From NCBI RefSeq assembly GCF_003473485.1, contig NC_053043.1:1870001-1934000 (forward strand): 64,000 nucleotides of DNA. Direction: 5' to 3'. Position 1 is the first letter of the stretch; each line of letters opens with the position of its first letter. Below the pieces are notes generated by a model. The model had not been told where the DNA came from. It saw only the letters and a program-made list of their open reading frames with translations, and searched no databases. The stretch is from Medicago truncatula. Its lineage: Eukaryota > Streptophyta > Magnoliopsida > Fabales > Fabaceae. Both the position numbers and the translations under genes were made by a program. This document shows positions 1 to 11,400 of the stretch, one piece after another.

Positions 1-40
1 CCACTTGTATGGTTTCGATTTAATACGCGCTTTCTCCTTC

Positions 41-47
41 TATAAAT
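41..47 (+). promoter_or_regulatory. TATA box of the arabinogalactan peptide gene
   Basis: TATAAAT lies about 107 bases upstream of the ATG at 148. A CT-rich leader (ctctctc runs) follows, as is common in plant 5' UTRs. The spacing suits a transcription start near 70-75. Confidence 0.6.
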
Positions 48-147
48 TCTCTATCAATGACCCTTATTCTTTCACTCATACATTTCTCTTCACCTCTCTC
101 ACTCTCTCTCATTGGAACTCACTCTGTTTCTCTCTCTAGTTTTGAGA

Positions 148-423
148 ATGTCTCGCACTTGCATGATGATGCTCTTGGTAGCAATGTTCATTTTCACCGC
201 CGTCGCAGAATCTCCAACGACATCTCCCAAAGTTTCTTCTTTGACTACCCCAGCTGCTGCTCCATCTCCATCATCGGTGTCTCCTCTCTCTCCATCGTCG
301 GTATCTTCTCCTCCTGCTCATGCTCCTGCTCCTGCACCTCGCAAAAGTGGTGCTGTTTCCCATGGATTCTCATTTGTTGGGATCTTTGTTGTCGCCCTTG
401 GGGCGACCGCTTTGATTCTTTGA
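148..423 (+). CDS. Arabinogalactan peptide (GPI-anchored AGP-like)
   Basis: A 91-residue single-exon protein, likely a small cell-wall proteoglycan core at the plasma membrane and apoplast. Residues 1-20 form a hydrophobic signal peptide ending near AVA|E. Residues 21-68 are rich in Pro, Ala, Ser and Thr, with AP/SP/TP dipeptides including an APAPAP run; in the AGP family these prolines are hydroxylated and O-glycosylated. A short basic patch (RKSG) is followed by a C-terminal hydrophobic tail (about 74-91), the arrangement of a GPI-anchor signal. The open frame extends upstream to a TTG at 112, but the first ATG is at 148 and directly precedes the signal peptide. The length is between short AG peptides and classical AGPs. 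A generic secreted proline-rich peptide is the alternative. Confidence 0.82.
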   Translation: MSRTCMMMLLVAMFIFTAVAESPTTSPKVSSLTTPAAAPSPSSVSPLSPSSVSSPPAHAPAPAPRKSGAVSHGFSFVGIFVVALGATALIL

Positions 424-1019
424 AACTTAGGAGTTAGGATATGAATTGTAGAGTTCTCTATCTACATTATGTTATCGATCTCTTAGGTTTTGAATTTCAT
501 ATATGCTGTTCTTTCTTCCGCTTGAAGAAATCATCGTGTATGGACCGAATTATTATTAAATAATAAACTCCAATATATTATGTTATATATGCATTGATTA
601 ATTTTCCTACTGGTAATGTCATCTAGCCAATTGTTTGATTTGGAATTTGATCTGGTAATCATTTGTTTGCTGAATGCTAATAGTTTTGTTTTTTCACAAG
701 TATTGTTACGCACTTTAGGAGTGATTTATTTGTTTTTTTTTTTATTGGTTGTGTCCAGGTGCGCATACATCAATATATTTTTGATTTTGAATCCAAATAT
801 TTCACTTTTTTTTTTTTTAAGAAGATAAATTAATTCATCTAAATTGGCTTCAAATTCTTCACTTAATGGATGGATTTCTAACGACTACGTAAAAAAAAAT
901 ACTTGGTCAAAAGAAAAATGTTGTTTTATGTAAGTCAAAAGATGTATTAGTACGATAAAGAATGTTTTTTTTTTTTTTTTTTTTTCTTGTTAAAAAAAAA
1001 AACGATAAATAATGTTTTT

Positions 1020-1097
1020 TTTTGTTGGCCGATGTTTGAACCATGGACCTTGCATATATTATGCATTGTCCATATCAGCTGAGCTAAGCTCACGAGG
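1020..1097 (-). mobile_element. Short tRNA-derived SINE
   Basis: Read on the minus strand it starts GTGAGCTTAGCTCAGCTGAT (box-A-like) and has a box B core GGTTCGAAC, followed by an A-rich tail (T-run on the plus strand). It is flanked by direct repeats of about 17 bases beginning acgataaataatg, at 1002-1018 and 1098-1115, as expected for target-primed insertion. A related, more decayed copy is at 40728-40803. Confidence 0.72.
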
Positions 1098-1335
1098 ACG
1101 ATAAATAATGTTTTTCTTAATGATATCTCCCTTGTTAAGAAATCAAAAAATAGAATTAAGAAATTTGCCAATAATTATTTGATTTGCTTATGTTTGCTAA
1201 TAGCTCTTATTAGTACGATAAAGATTTTTTTTTTTTTTTAATGTTATTGCCCCTGTTAAAAAATCTAAAAATAGAATTAAAAAAATTGCCAATTAATTAT
1301 TTGATATGCTTTTGTTTACTTTTTTTTTTTTTGAC
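1098..1335. repeat. Diverged tandem duplication, two units of about 115 bp
   Basis: The segment near 1098-1200 (acgataaa.., gttaagaaatc.., tagaattaa.., attatttgat..) recurs near 1212-1320 with substitutions and small indels. A third partial unit start (tacgataaagaatg) precedes the SINE near 952. No coding potential is seen. Confidence 0.55.
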
Positions 1336-1339
1336 AAGA

Positions 1340-3099
1340 TGCTTTTGTTTAATAATATCTCTTATTTTTGGCATGTAATGCTAAATGCATTTTTATGAGA
1401 GACTTACGATAAATGAAAGAATGAACCTTTTTTGGAATGGGTCTTGCTAAACGTGTCAAAAAAAGTGATATGACAAAATTGTTTGATATGAAATTTGGTT
1501 TTATAATATTTTGTTTGCTAATAGCTCTGTTATTTTTTTATAACTATTTTTGAAGGATAACTATTTTTGATAACACTATTGTTAATGCACTTTATGATAA
1601 AGAAAAAAACTGAATTTATTTGTACGCGGTTTTGCCAACAAACATCACATGTTAAAAATTGTTTGATTTGGTAATATTTTAACTTGTTTGCTAATTTGGT
1701 AAGTATCTTAAATTCTGATTTGGTAATGTTTTGATTGCTAGCCTTGTTTTTTGGTTAATGTTTAAATGCATTTTATTAGAGATCTATGGTAATGAAAGAA
1801 TACATTTTTTATTCTTTTTTATAAGAAGGTTGATTTAGATTGAACCGCATGATTAGTGTAAAAAAATATTACTCCCTATGTCCCAAAATATGCAAAAATG
1901 AGTCAACATAAGTTGATGTATTTGACACAAATTTTGAATCAAATACACATATAATTTTAATCGAAATGTAAATTTCATACAAAAATATTGTTTATAGTTT
2001 GCACACGTTATACAATAATAAGAACGGATAGATGTGTTGAATGAACGAACGCAAGTTTTCATAATTTTAAGGGATAATCTATTTAATAAATATGTACCAG
2101 GAAATATTCTACGCTTCCCCCCACCCTCTATAGACTGACCTAGTTGGCCGAGGCTGGGCATAACCTCAGTAAACTCTGGTAATAATGTTAAAACTGAATG
2201 ATTCATTGATCCGTCATGGTTATCTGGTCACTGGTTTGTTGGTTGAACCACTAAGTTACACATTGAACTGCATGTCTGAACTGAATTAAATCTTATGTCT
2301 CGGATCTCGTCTTTATAATTTTTTTATATATGTATCAAATTAGATTGAACTGGATGACTCCATCTATAAAAAAACAAAAAATAAAATAAAATTATGGCAT
2401 CGATAAAATATCGAAAATCATTAAAGCTGACATAATTTCACAAGATAATTCTTCAAATTTAAACTTGTTGATCATAACATGTATGTTTTATACACAAATA
2501 TATTCATACGTTATTTTAATTAATTATTAAAAATGCCTTAAAACTTTTAACTCTTTTTGGACAGGAACAAAAAATGCCTTAAAATATTTAAATTACAAAT
2601 TTTTAAATACGTTAGAAAATAATTTGACACTTATAAGATGAATTATATATACTTCCTTTAAAAAAGATTAATTATATACTTTTATCTAAAGATATGACTA
2701 TGATTATATATGTTTAAATTGAGAGCTCTTGTTTTCTCTAAACATTAAGTTAAGAAGTGATGGTAGGCGACATTTTAATTCCAAAATTTAATTACTGATA
2801 AAATTTTAGAAGCAAACAAACACTGAAAACAACAAAAACAAAGCATGAAGCAATGGTGTGGGTTGTGTGATATGCAATTGACATGTCTCGATTTCAATCC
2901 TCACAAATGTCGGTTCTTAATAAAATCTTTTTAATAAAAGGGATCTTTTACTCTCTCCATATATATATTATTTTGGTTTTCATGTAAAACTTACCATTCT
3001 TTGTAAATTTATGGTTGTCTCAAAAGTTGCCACAAATGGTTGTTCAAGCAACACACCTCTTTATAAAAACTGCTTAGGTTAACAGTTTTCACATGTTCG
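1340..3099. other. Gene-poor AT-rich intergenic stretch
   Basis: No convincing coding region. Near 1870-2000 there is a decayed fragment starting tactccctatgtccc that resembles one end of a Stowaway/mariner-type MITE. Near 2999-3060 there is a partial copy of the short MITE family seen whole at 28369 and 46872. The rest holds homopolymer runs only. Confidence 0.4.
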
Positions 3100-4490
3100 A
3101 TTAGAGGTCTGATTCATGGTTCAATCGGATTGATCGGTCCAGTCTATTTTGTAAAACAATGACTGATACAAGAAGGCAACTTGATTCTCCCTGAGGATAT
3201 GCTAAATAGAATCCCAAATTCAGATCCCTTTTAGTACCTTCCCATTGGATAGTATCCCAACTCTCAAGGATATGATACATGCGCATCTTTGGATCAAGTT
3301 TGCAGTGGGATTTCAATCCTATTTTGCCACAATCTCTAGATGTTCCTCTTATTCGATTGGCCTCGATGACTCTCCTTCAAGTGTGGGCAACAAGTAGGAA
3401 TGTTAAATCCTTAAATATAGCCTTGCATATCCCAATGTAGTATCCTAATCATGCATGACATGGTTGCCTCGATCCTTTACTGTCAACATATGATCCACAT
3501 GCTCAGTATAGGTCCACGTGATTATGAGTCGTCAAAACTTGAGTAGATGGTTGGATTTTTAGGAATAATAGGAACAAATGATAGTTGATGTTATTTTATG
3601 GATGTCTAGATCAGTGACGGGGCGTTTGTCATTATGAAGGGTGTAGGCATAGAAGAAAACATCTTGAGGCAATACCTGATCAAGTTGCTTTCGATACACA
3701 TTTGCTATTAGCGATCCCTGGTTAGACAAAACACATTTGCATGTTGATCCTGATTCTCCATGTATGTAGGATCATAATCGAGGTTGCCAATACTCTGAAA
3801 GTGTTGGAGGATCCATACGTGCATCAATATAAACTAATAAGTAAACAACATTCAATATGATATTTTGAACAATTAACTAAATAATGATATGAGTATGTTA
3901 CCTAAAACATTGTCGTATAACCTGCGATATACTTTTTCTTATAATGGCAAATAACATTAAGCTCCATGTATAAGTAATCTAGGGCAGTAGTCCCTCATGA
4001 GAAGTCGTAAACCATATCAAATTCCTTAAAAACTCTAAGTTTGTCCCATCAACATATGTAGCTCTCTTGTCTGAAAAGATGGTAGAGTCAACCATTATAA
4101 GCAAATACACTATGTTGGCGTAATATCTGTTTGGATGTCTCATAATGCCACCTCTCACAAAATGCAAGCACCATGTTATGATCAATTAGGGTGTAGCCCA
4201 TGGTTGCGAGGTCTTCCAATCCACTGCCTCTTATAACAACTATGAACTACCTTTTCCTTTTGATTATTCATACAAATGGTCTTTTTCCCGTTTCTTACAC
4301 ATTTAAGCGTGTCACCAAACTAATAATAATTAGAGGTAACTCCCCCATATGCGCCTGGTCAAGTGGTTCACGTATTATGACAAGACAAATATGTCGTACG
4401 AGCCTCCATGATATGAATCTAGAGAGTGATGTGGTTGTGCCTCCTCTTGCTCTACCCCCGCCTCATGCACCCTAGTCTCATCTAGCTCCA
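3100..4490 (-). pseudogene. Decayed plant-mobile-domain (MAIN-like) gene fragment
   Basis: Minus-strand pieces in several frames recall the plant mobile domain found in MAIN-like proteins and some Mutator-like transposons. Near 4330-4440 a translation reads GGSYDIFVLS followed by YVNHLTRRIW, like the family's GGPxDxSxL...HvAxxIW segment. Near 3979-4130 it reads RYYANIVYLLIMVDSTIFSDK then ATYVDGTNLEFLRNL, like the Y-L-L-x-x-x-TIF-x-DKSATyV segment. Stops and frame changes separate the parts, so it is not functional. It could be a lost host gene or transposon cargo; the sequence does not decide. Confidence 0.45.
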
Positions 4491-4984
4491 ACTTTGCAGA
4501 TTCGCCTCTTTCGATGTTCCGTCTCATTTCATGCTCTTGCCTAGCAGAGGCAGTGGCCGAGACCTGCTGCTAGTGATCAACATGTCTGTCTATTTTTGAA
4601 ACATTGACAACATCATGAAGAAATCAACAATTTTTCAATTTTGAACATCTTACGAAATTTAGAATATGAAACCATAAAGAACATATTCTAGATTGTAAAA
4701 TCTGAACTTAACCCGTTCGCTAGAAAGAAAAAAATGCAAGATCTGAACCTCAATAGTATAAATCTTAAAAAATGTTAGGATTTGAAGTATTTTTTTTTTA
4801 AAACTAAAACTAATTCGTAAAAGTGAGGGAAAGAAGATGGGTTTGAATTGTATATTGAAATGTTTCAGTTTTAAAATCCAAAGATTGAAAAACGCTCTAG
4901 ATTCTAGAATTCAAGTATGGACATTTCAAAAATAAAAGGGATATGCACTAATTTATGGACTACGTTTGTGTTCAGTCGAGATAA

Positions 4985-5335
4985 CATGACTACACTGCAG
5001 TCAATCAATTTTAGACCATCTGAATAAGATCAAACGATGCATACTTTAAATTTGAACTTTTTATTTAAAAACAATTAAAGTCGTAACTTATTTTTTTTTT
5101 TTTTTTGAATGGCGATATATATATAAGGAAGAAACTATACAAATACACCAAAAGGTTATCCTAAGATGCTCAAAAAAAAAAAAAACAGAAAAGCACCACC
5201 GGAAAACATCGAAGCCCACAAGACGGGCTAAGAGAAAACCGGAGAAGCAACACCACCAAAAATAACTTAAAATCTAAACTGTCTGATCTTGATCGACGGT
5301 TCAGATTTGTTGATTGCAATGCAGTCAACTGCACT
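4985..5335. mobile_element. Inverted-repeat MITE interrupted by a later insertion
   Basis: The arm at about 4990-5060 (gactacactgcagtcaatc..., ctgaataagatcaaacg) is an imperfect inverted copy of the arm at about 5275-5335 (ctgatcttgatcgacggttc..., gcaatgcagtcaactgcact). Between the arms, 5085-5260 is a separate insertion starting with a T-run then gaatggcgatatatat, flanked by the short repeat taactta. This looks like a minus-strand LINE or SINE tail nested in an older MITE. Confidence 0.45.
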
Positions 5336-5754
5336 CAATCCAAATCCCTTATTTATGTGGTTCAGATATATAAATAGGGCAGAGATGAAAATAAAGCAGG
5401 CCTAATCCAACCGACAGAGTATATGAACCGAAAGTGAAGTCCAACCAACAAATTGCCCATAGAAAAATCAATCAATTCCAAATGTCTTAAAAGTCAATGA
5501 CAGAATAACTTAGCAAACCTGCTGGAATTAATTTTCCCTTGTCATTTTGTTTTGTTGAGAGGATAATTTTCCCTATCATTATTATTTAATTATTTTTAGA
5601 GTATTATATACACTCAATTCATATAAGATTTAATTTAATTACAAAATATAAGTTGGAAACTTTGCAAAGTCAAAATTGTAGACCTCACTTCATCATCATC
5701 TTCAATTCAACTTTGATCAAAATCTGAATTGAATTGAATTGTAATGATAATAAT

Positions 5755-6924
5755 ATGGGGTTGCAATTGCATCATAGGAAATTGATGGCAAAATTATGTG
5801 AAACAATATGTCACACAAATTGTTCATCAGGCAAAAATTGCACTGCTTGCTTCAATTTCTGTATAACCAGTCCAAAAATCCCTTATTACTATCCTCCATC
5901 ACCACCACCACCACAACAAGATCACCACAAAATCAACAATTACTTCATCCTCACGCTTTCTCTTCTTGCTTTTGCTTTTTTTCTTGTTTGTATTCGTGCA
6001 ATTTACGTCAGTTTCAGGTCAAGAAGAAGAAGAAGCAGCTTACGGGCACAACCATCATCAACAACTCAACAAAATGATAGGAATTTTGATGATGAAGAAC
6101 AACAGCATCAACATGGATCTGTGGTGGATCATCCTATTTGGTATATTCGAACCTTAGGTCTTCATCAATCTGTTATCAATGCAATTAGTGTTTGTAAGTA
6201 TAAGAGAGGTGAAGGTTTGATTGAAGGAACTGAATGTTCTGTATGTTTGAGTGAGTTTGAAGAAGATGAGAATCTTAGACTTTTACCTAAGTGTCATCAT
6301 GCTTTTCATTTACTTTGTATTGATACTTGGCTTAGGTCGCATACCAATTGTCCTATGTGTAGGGCTCCAATTGTTAATAACCCTACAGTTGCTAGGGTTG
6401 AGTCTTTGGAGTCTGTTATTGTTGTTGATGATTCCAGTTCAAGTTCATTGGAACATACACAAATTGATGTTTTTGATGAAAATAGTGGTGAAAGTGAAAC
6501 CAATTTAGGGTTTGAAAATAGTGCTTTTGACTCTGAATCGAGGAATTGGGAAGAAAATGATGGAGGGCAGTCCGAGGTATGTGAAAATGAAAGGCAAGTT
6601 GTCGATGTGGTTAGCATCGTTCGGCCTAGGAGATCAGTTTCTATGGACAATTTTGCTTTTGCAACTGTTCTATCAATTGAGTCTAATGGTAATGGTGATT
6701 CAAGTAAAATGAGTTTCAATGATGATGCTATTTCAAAGGTTAATGGAAACGAGAATTTGGCAACTACTTCCAAAGGCAGCAGTAGCTTTTCTTTTAGGCC
6801 AACAAGATATTTGCAGGGTGTTCCTAGTCCAATGAAGAGGTCAAGTTCGTACAATGGGAAATTTCTTCTGTCTTGGTTTAGCAGCAATCAGAAGAAGCCA
6901 AATGATATTTTCAGAAACTTATGA
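5755..6924 (+). CDS. ATL-family RING-H2 finger E3 ubiquitin ligase
   Basis: A 389-residue intronless protein of the ATL class, membrane-bound E3 ligases that move ubiquitin from an E2 to target proteins. A Cys-rich N-terminal region (about residues 14-36) precedes a proline run and one transmembrane helix (about 64-85, [20 protein letters not shown]), then a basic stretch RSRRRR. The conserved GL(D/H) stretch [11 protein letters not shown] comes before the RING. The RING-H2 spans about residues 161-202 with the order C-x2-C...C-x-H-x2-H-x2-C...C-x2-C ([23 protein letters not shown]) and the ATL-typical WL and P residues. The Ser-rich C-terminal half ends in [11 protein letters not shown] and [12 protein letters not shown] motifs, shared with ATL46/51/52/54-like proteins. 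The open frame starts at a TTG (5734); the first ATG is 5755, after a TGA at 5725. No introns, as usual for ATLs. Confidence 0.93.
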   Translation: MGLQLHHRKLMAKLCETICHTNCSSGKNCTACFNFCITSPKIPYYYPPSPPPPQQDHHKINNYFILTLSLLAFAFFLVCIRAIYVSFRSRRRRSSLRAQPSSTTQQNDRNFDDEEQQHQHGSVVDHPIWYIRTLGLHQSVINAISVCKYKRGEGLIEGTECSVCLSEFEEDENLRLLPKCHHAFHLLCIDTWLRSHTNCPMCRAPIVNNPTVARVESLESVIVVDDSSSSSLEHTQIDVFDENSGESETNLGFENSAFDSESRNWEENDGGQSEVCENERQVVDVVSIVRPRRSVSMDNFAFATVLSIESNGNGDSSKMSFNDDAISKVNGNENLATTSKGSSSFSFRPTRYLQGVPSPMKRSSSYNGKFLLSWFSSNQKKPNDIFRNL

Positions 6925-6960
6925 ATTAATTGTGTTGTTTCTGCTTTTTATGCTTACTTC

Positions 6961-7082
6961 CAAACGGAAATATACTTCATGTAACTCAGTAACTCTCAAC
7001 AAGCTGAGAGGCCGAGACTTTCAAATGAAATATACATACATGTAACTCAGTAACTCTCAACAAACTAAGAGACTGAGACTTT
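6961..7082 (+). repeat. Two tandem copies of a ~61-bp unit in the ATL 3' flank
   Basis: The stretch containing catgtaactcagtaactctc, caacaagctgagag and ccgagactttcaa (6961-7023) is repeated immediately at 7024-7082 with few changes. It starts about 36 bases after the ATL stop, so it is probably in the 3' UTR. Confidence 0.75.
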
Positions 7083-8340
7083 TAAAGTTTTCTGTATGCA
7101 TCAAAGAAATTATGTGATGCCTCAAGTGTATAATAGTAAAACAATAAAGTTACAAATAAATTTTGCTAAGTTTTTTGTTCATATTCATCAAATGATATTC
7201 TGGTATTCTAGAGTCTATATTGTGTGTATGTGATCAACTAATCATCTAGTCAGTATTTAACTAGTTCCTCAATCTAAGTCCATTTTTTCACTGTATTGAA
7301 AAAGAGATTATACCAATAGATAAGCAGATAAAGCTACTGCTATCTCTAGTCATTCGTACCTTCTAACGGATTTTATATGCCTTTATATTTTGATGAACTT
7401 ATATGGCAATCAGAAGAGCTTCACAACCAGTTAAACTTGAAGAGGAGATTTTGATTAGATGTAAGCTAGATTTCATGTTGAATTTAGAGGCACTTTTGTT
7501 CAACCACTTAAGATTTATCAGCTGTATTTAGGGAAGGATTCAATATGCCTTTTAATTTGATGAACTTATATGAAAATTTAGCAACTGGTTTACTTTTTAT
7601 TTTTAATTTTCTGAACATGACAGCCACTTTGCATGATGACAAAAAGTAACTAGTTAACAAAAAGCTGTGACAAAGAAAATATGCTGCTTAATTGGAAGGA
7701 TGTGCAAATAATGTTAAAAAACAGATTTGATCCAGTTCCGGTTCAAACATAGATTTTACCAGATTTAAGAATGAGTTGTAAAAATGACAGTTCACAAACA
7801 GATTCATAGTTTTCCAGAGTAAAAAATGGAAACAAGTTAACATTTATCTATATTTAATATAAAATGCACAAATTTTAAAACAAACTTACCAATAATTTAA
7901 ACTTTTTAACATGTGTAATGACTAATGTACACGTAATATACAAATCCATAAAAAAATATTGGTCTTACATAGACTAATACTAAGGCTGGAAACCAATACT
8001 AAAGCTTGATATATCTAGTATCATAGTTGCAACCCTAAATATTTTTTTTTTGAGAGAAAATAAATAAATTTTATTTGGGTAATTATATTAAGTGATGTGG
8101 TTATTTTTTTATTTTATTTTTATCAAATAGCCTAACGTTCACATTTAAATGTTAATAAATGAAGTGTATGGTTCGAAACCTAACCCAAGTACTAATTTTG
8201 ATCAAGAGAGCTACAATATTTTAAAATTTTGATACTATTGTGACTACTACTAATTAATAAAATGAATTTGGGATTGTATATAAAGAAAGAGTTATTTTAT
8301 CTCCCGTGTTGAGGGAGTGAGTTAAAAACAGGACCGTGTC
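7083..8340. other. Intergenic, nothing supported
   Basis: AT-rich spacer between the ATL and the UQCC1-like gene. A box-B-like string (ggttcgaaacc) near 8170 may be a SINE remnant, but no head, tail or target duplication is visible. Confidence 0.4.
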
Positions 8341-8481
8341 CAGCAGACAGCCACCCATCTAAGAGTCAGTCGCAGCAGACAGATCACGTCTCCAGTCTCC
8401 TCTCCTCGCTGCCGCCTCATTTCTCATCTCATATCATATCCCATTCTCTCCATTAACGACTGTGATTGATTCATAATCAGA

Positions 8482-11400
8482 ATGTTTCGAACATGGAGCA
8501 AAGCTATTATTCCACTCTCCAAATTTCGTACTCCAATGCACCAAACCTACGCTAGGGTTGCAGCTGCACCACCACCACCACCACCACCAATCATAGATCA
8601 AAAATTCGAACCTACGGTATGCAATTAAATGTAATCACATGTGTCAGTGTTGTGTTGGACACATGACACACCTTCAATACTTGAATTTAGCTTAGCTACA
8701 CACAAAATAACAGTAAAGATGAAGTTTTTTTTTTTTTTTTTTTTTTTGTGCTTTGCAGGTTAACCTAGACAAAATGTTTTGGTCTAAACCCTGTTCTTTG
8801 GCACTTCCCCTCGATTCTCCTCTTCGAGTAAATGAGCCTGATTATCAGGGGTTTAAGCGTTTCATATTTAAACTCATGCTCTTTTATAGTAAGCAGAGTA
8901 AATCAATTCGAGGGGCTAATGTTGTTTACCGAAGAATTGTTTCACAAGTTGATAAACCCCTTATTTATGAAGGTTAGTTCTCTTCATGCCATTAGAAAAC
9001 ACATGTGCGTAGGCTTTGTTTGGATACACAGTTTAATTAAGTTCTTATGCTAGTATAAGATATTTCTATAACAAAAGATAATTAAAATCAAACTGTTTTC
9101 ATCTAGTTATAAGCTGTTTTCACAAGCTATCCCAGAGAGTTTACAGGAATAAGCTGAAAATAATCTTAAGACCTGTAATAAGTTGTTTCAATAAGCTCTT
9201 ACAAACAGTTTCAGTAGTGTTTATACCAATGGATAAGCTCAACTAAACCAATCAAAGTTTGCCCCATAATATATGTCATTATGCACGCACAAAGGCTTGC
9301 ATATGGAAATGCTTGTGCACCTACAGTCCATCAATTCACTCATCTAGGTTGGTTTGGAGTTTTGTAATACAAACATCCTGGTAGTACAAACATCAGACAT
9401 ATGTGTGCCTGTGCATCCCGGTAGTTTAGTTCAAGAGTCGTGGCTATTTTCTTTGATATTTGTGCATAGATGTTCCCCTCACATCCCTCTATTCTTTGGC
9501 TCATATTTATTTTGTATCGTTTCTCTAGTGAATATTTGGAGATTTAAAAGTTAGCTGTCCAAGTGTTCATGTGTGTATTACTTTGTTCATCTTTCTTTCT
9601 CTGTTTTTGTTGGGGGGCTTTTGGAGAACATATTTTCTGATTAAATAAATTTTAAATAAAAACAACTAAAGCCTTTTCCTGTTGGGTCTTGCTAACCAGT
9701 GCCCTCAGGGCAATGGTTAAGGAAACTATAAATAGAAAATTTGTCTTGAAAATATAAGCTTTGACTTTTGATTAAGTAATAATTACACATTTTTTTATAA
9801 AAAGTTACTTGTTTTTGTTGCTTAACCAATGCCCCGAGGGCACTGTTTAGCATTCTCCTTTCCTATTAGGTAGGATCGACTTTGTGAATTGAATGAAAAC
9901 GTACTATCATGAATCATGTTCAATGATAGGCCATTCAAATTCAAATCTATATGGTTTGACAAATAGTTTTCCTTGGTCTCTCTCATCAACAGTTGGCCTT
10001 TTCCTATAAGCTAACAATGTAGTATCTTTTCTACAACATGAAATACCTTGACTTTTTCTCTAATGATTTCATTCCTAAAGATAAATGAAATCTTCACGAA
10101 ACTTTATTTTATGGTCTTTTTCTTATTGAATTATCAAGATCATATTTCCTCTTTTTGATATATTTTTCTCACTTTTAAAGTTCCGACCACTTAAGTAAAG
10201 ACAACTTTTAAACTCCAGCATGTTCTGGTGGCTAGATATACCATTTTCTAAAATTATATGTTTGCAAATCAGTCAGAGTCAAGCACATTCGGTGTAGAAG
10301 GAGTTTGATGTGTGGATTAGTGCTTGTTATACTAGTGTTATTGTTTGCAACATCCTATAAACTTCTTTCTTCTGTCTGCAGTGTTTAACTTGGAGAAAAC
10401 ATTCAAAACAACATTTTCTTTGCTTGTACTTCACATGTGGTTTTACTTGCGCCGCGTTAAGCAAGAGGGAAATGATGGCGTTGAATTTGGGCAGTACCTT
10501 TATGAGATTTACAATCATGATGTGGAGCTTAGAGTCTCCAAAGCTGGGGTGAGTTCTATTCTACAAATACATATAAGATTTTTACCATAAATTAATTTTC
10601 TTACACTTTTTCCCAAAATAGTTTGAGAGTACATGTAGGAATTGGCCTCTCTTGATGAATTGTGGTCATTTAATTTGAAATGACAGGTTAACCTACTATT
10701 GATTAAGTGGATGAAGGAGCTGGAGAAGATCTTTTATGGGAATATCGTTGCTTATGATGCTGCTATACTTCCAGAAGCTAAACCGAGTGATTTTGCTACT
10801 GTTATATGGAGGTTGGTTTTGATATGAACTCATCCTCTTCAATTCTCCTTTTGCGCCTATTGAAAGTAGGACCCTGTCAATTAATCATTTGTTTGTTAAC
10901 CACTGTTTTGGATATTGAAAGAGTGAAGAAGCTTGCATACTTTGTATAAAAGATCTGCTTTATTCGAAGTTGTTGAAGTGATGGGTTTTAGTATAAAAGG
11001 ATGAGAAAAATAAAACGAGCTTGAATATTATTGATAATAACTTGATAGTAGCTTATACGAAAGACGAAACACTAACTCCTGATAATATCTCAGTAATGTA
11101 AAAACTAATCCCAAGAGATATTCTTAGATGCTTTAAGATCAGATACTGTTCTTAGAAAATAAACTAATATTCTCGGATATAATACCAAAGATATTATATG
11201 ATATTTTCTTATATCACAACGAAATTGTTGAGTCCCACATCGGATGAGATATGGTCTGAAACCCTCACATCACAAGCCGGTTTTGTAGCGGTCGAGTTAG
11301 GCCCAACCCAAATTCTAAGATGGCGTTAAAGCATATCCAAATTCCATTGAGATACTGGTTATCTGGCCACTCAGATCATGCACCAGATGCCCAGTCCTGG

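Noticed and set aside
6306-6887. A 193-codon minus-strand open frame opposite the ATL gene
   Set aside because: It is antisense to a clear RING-H2 coding region and has no protein-like features. It exists because of the sense codon bias.
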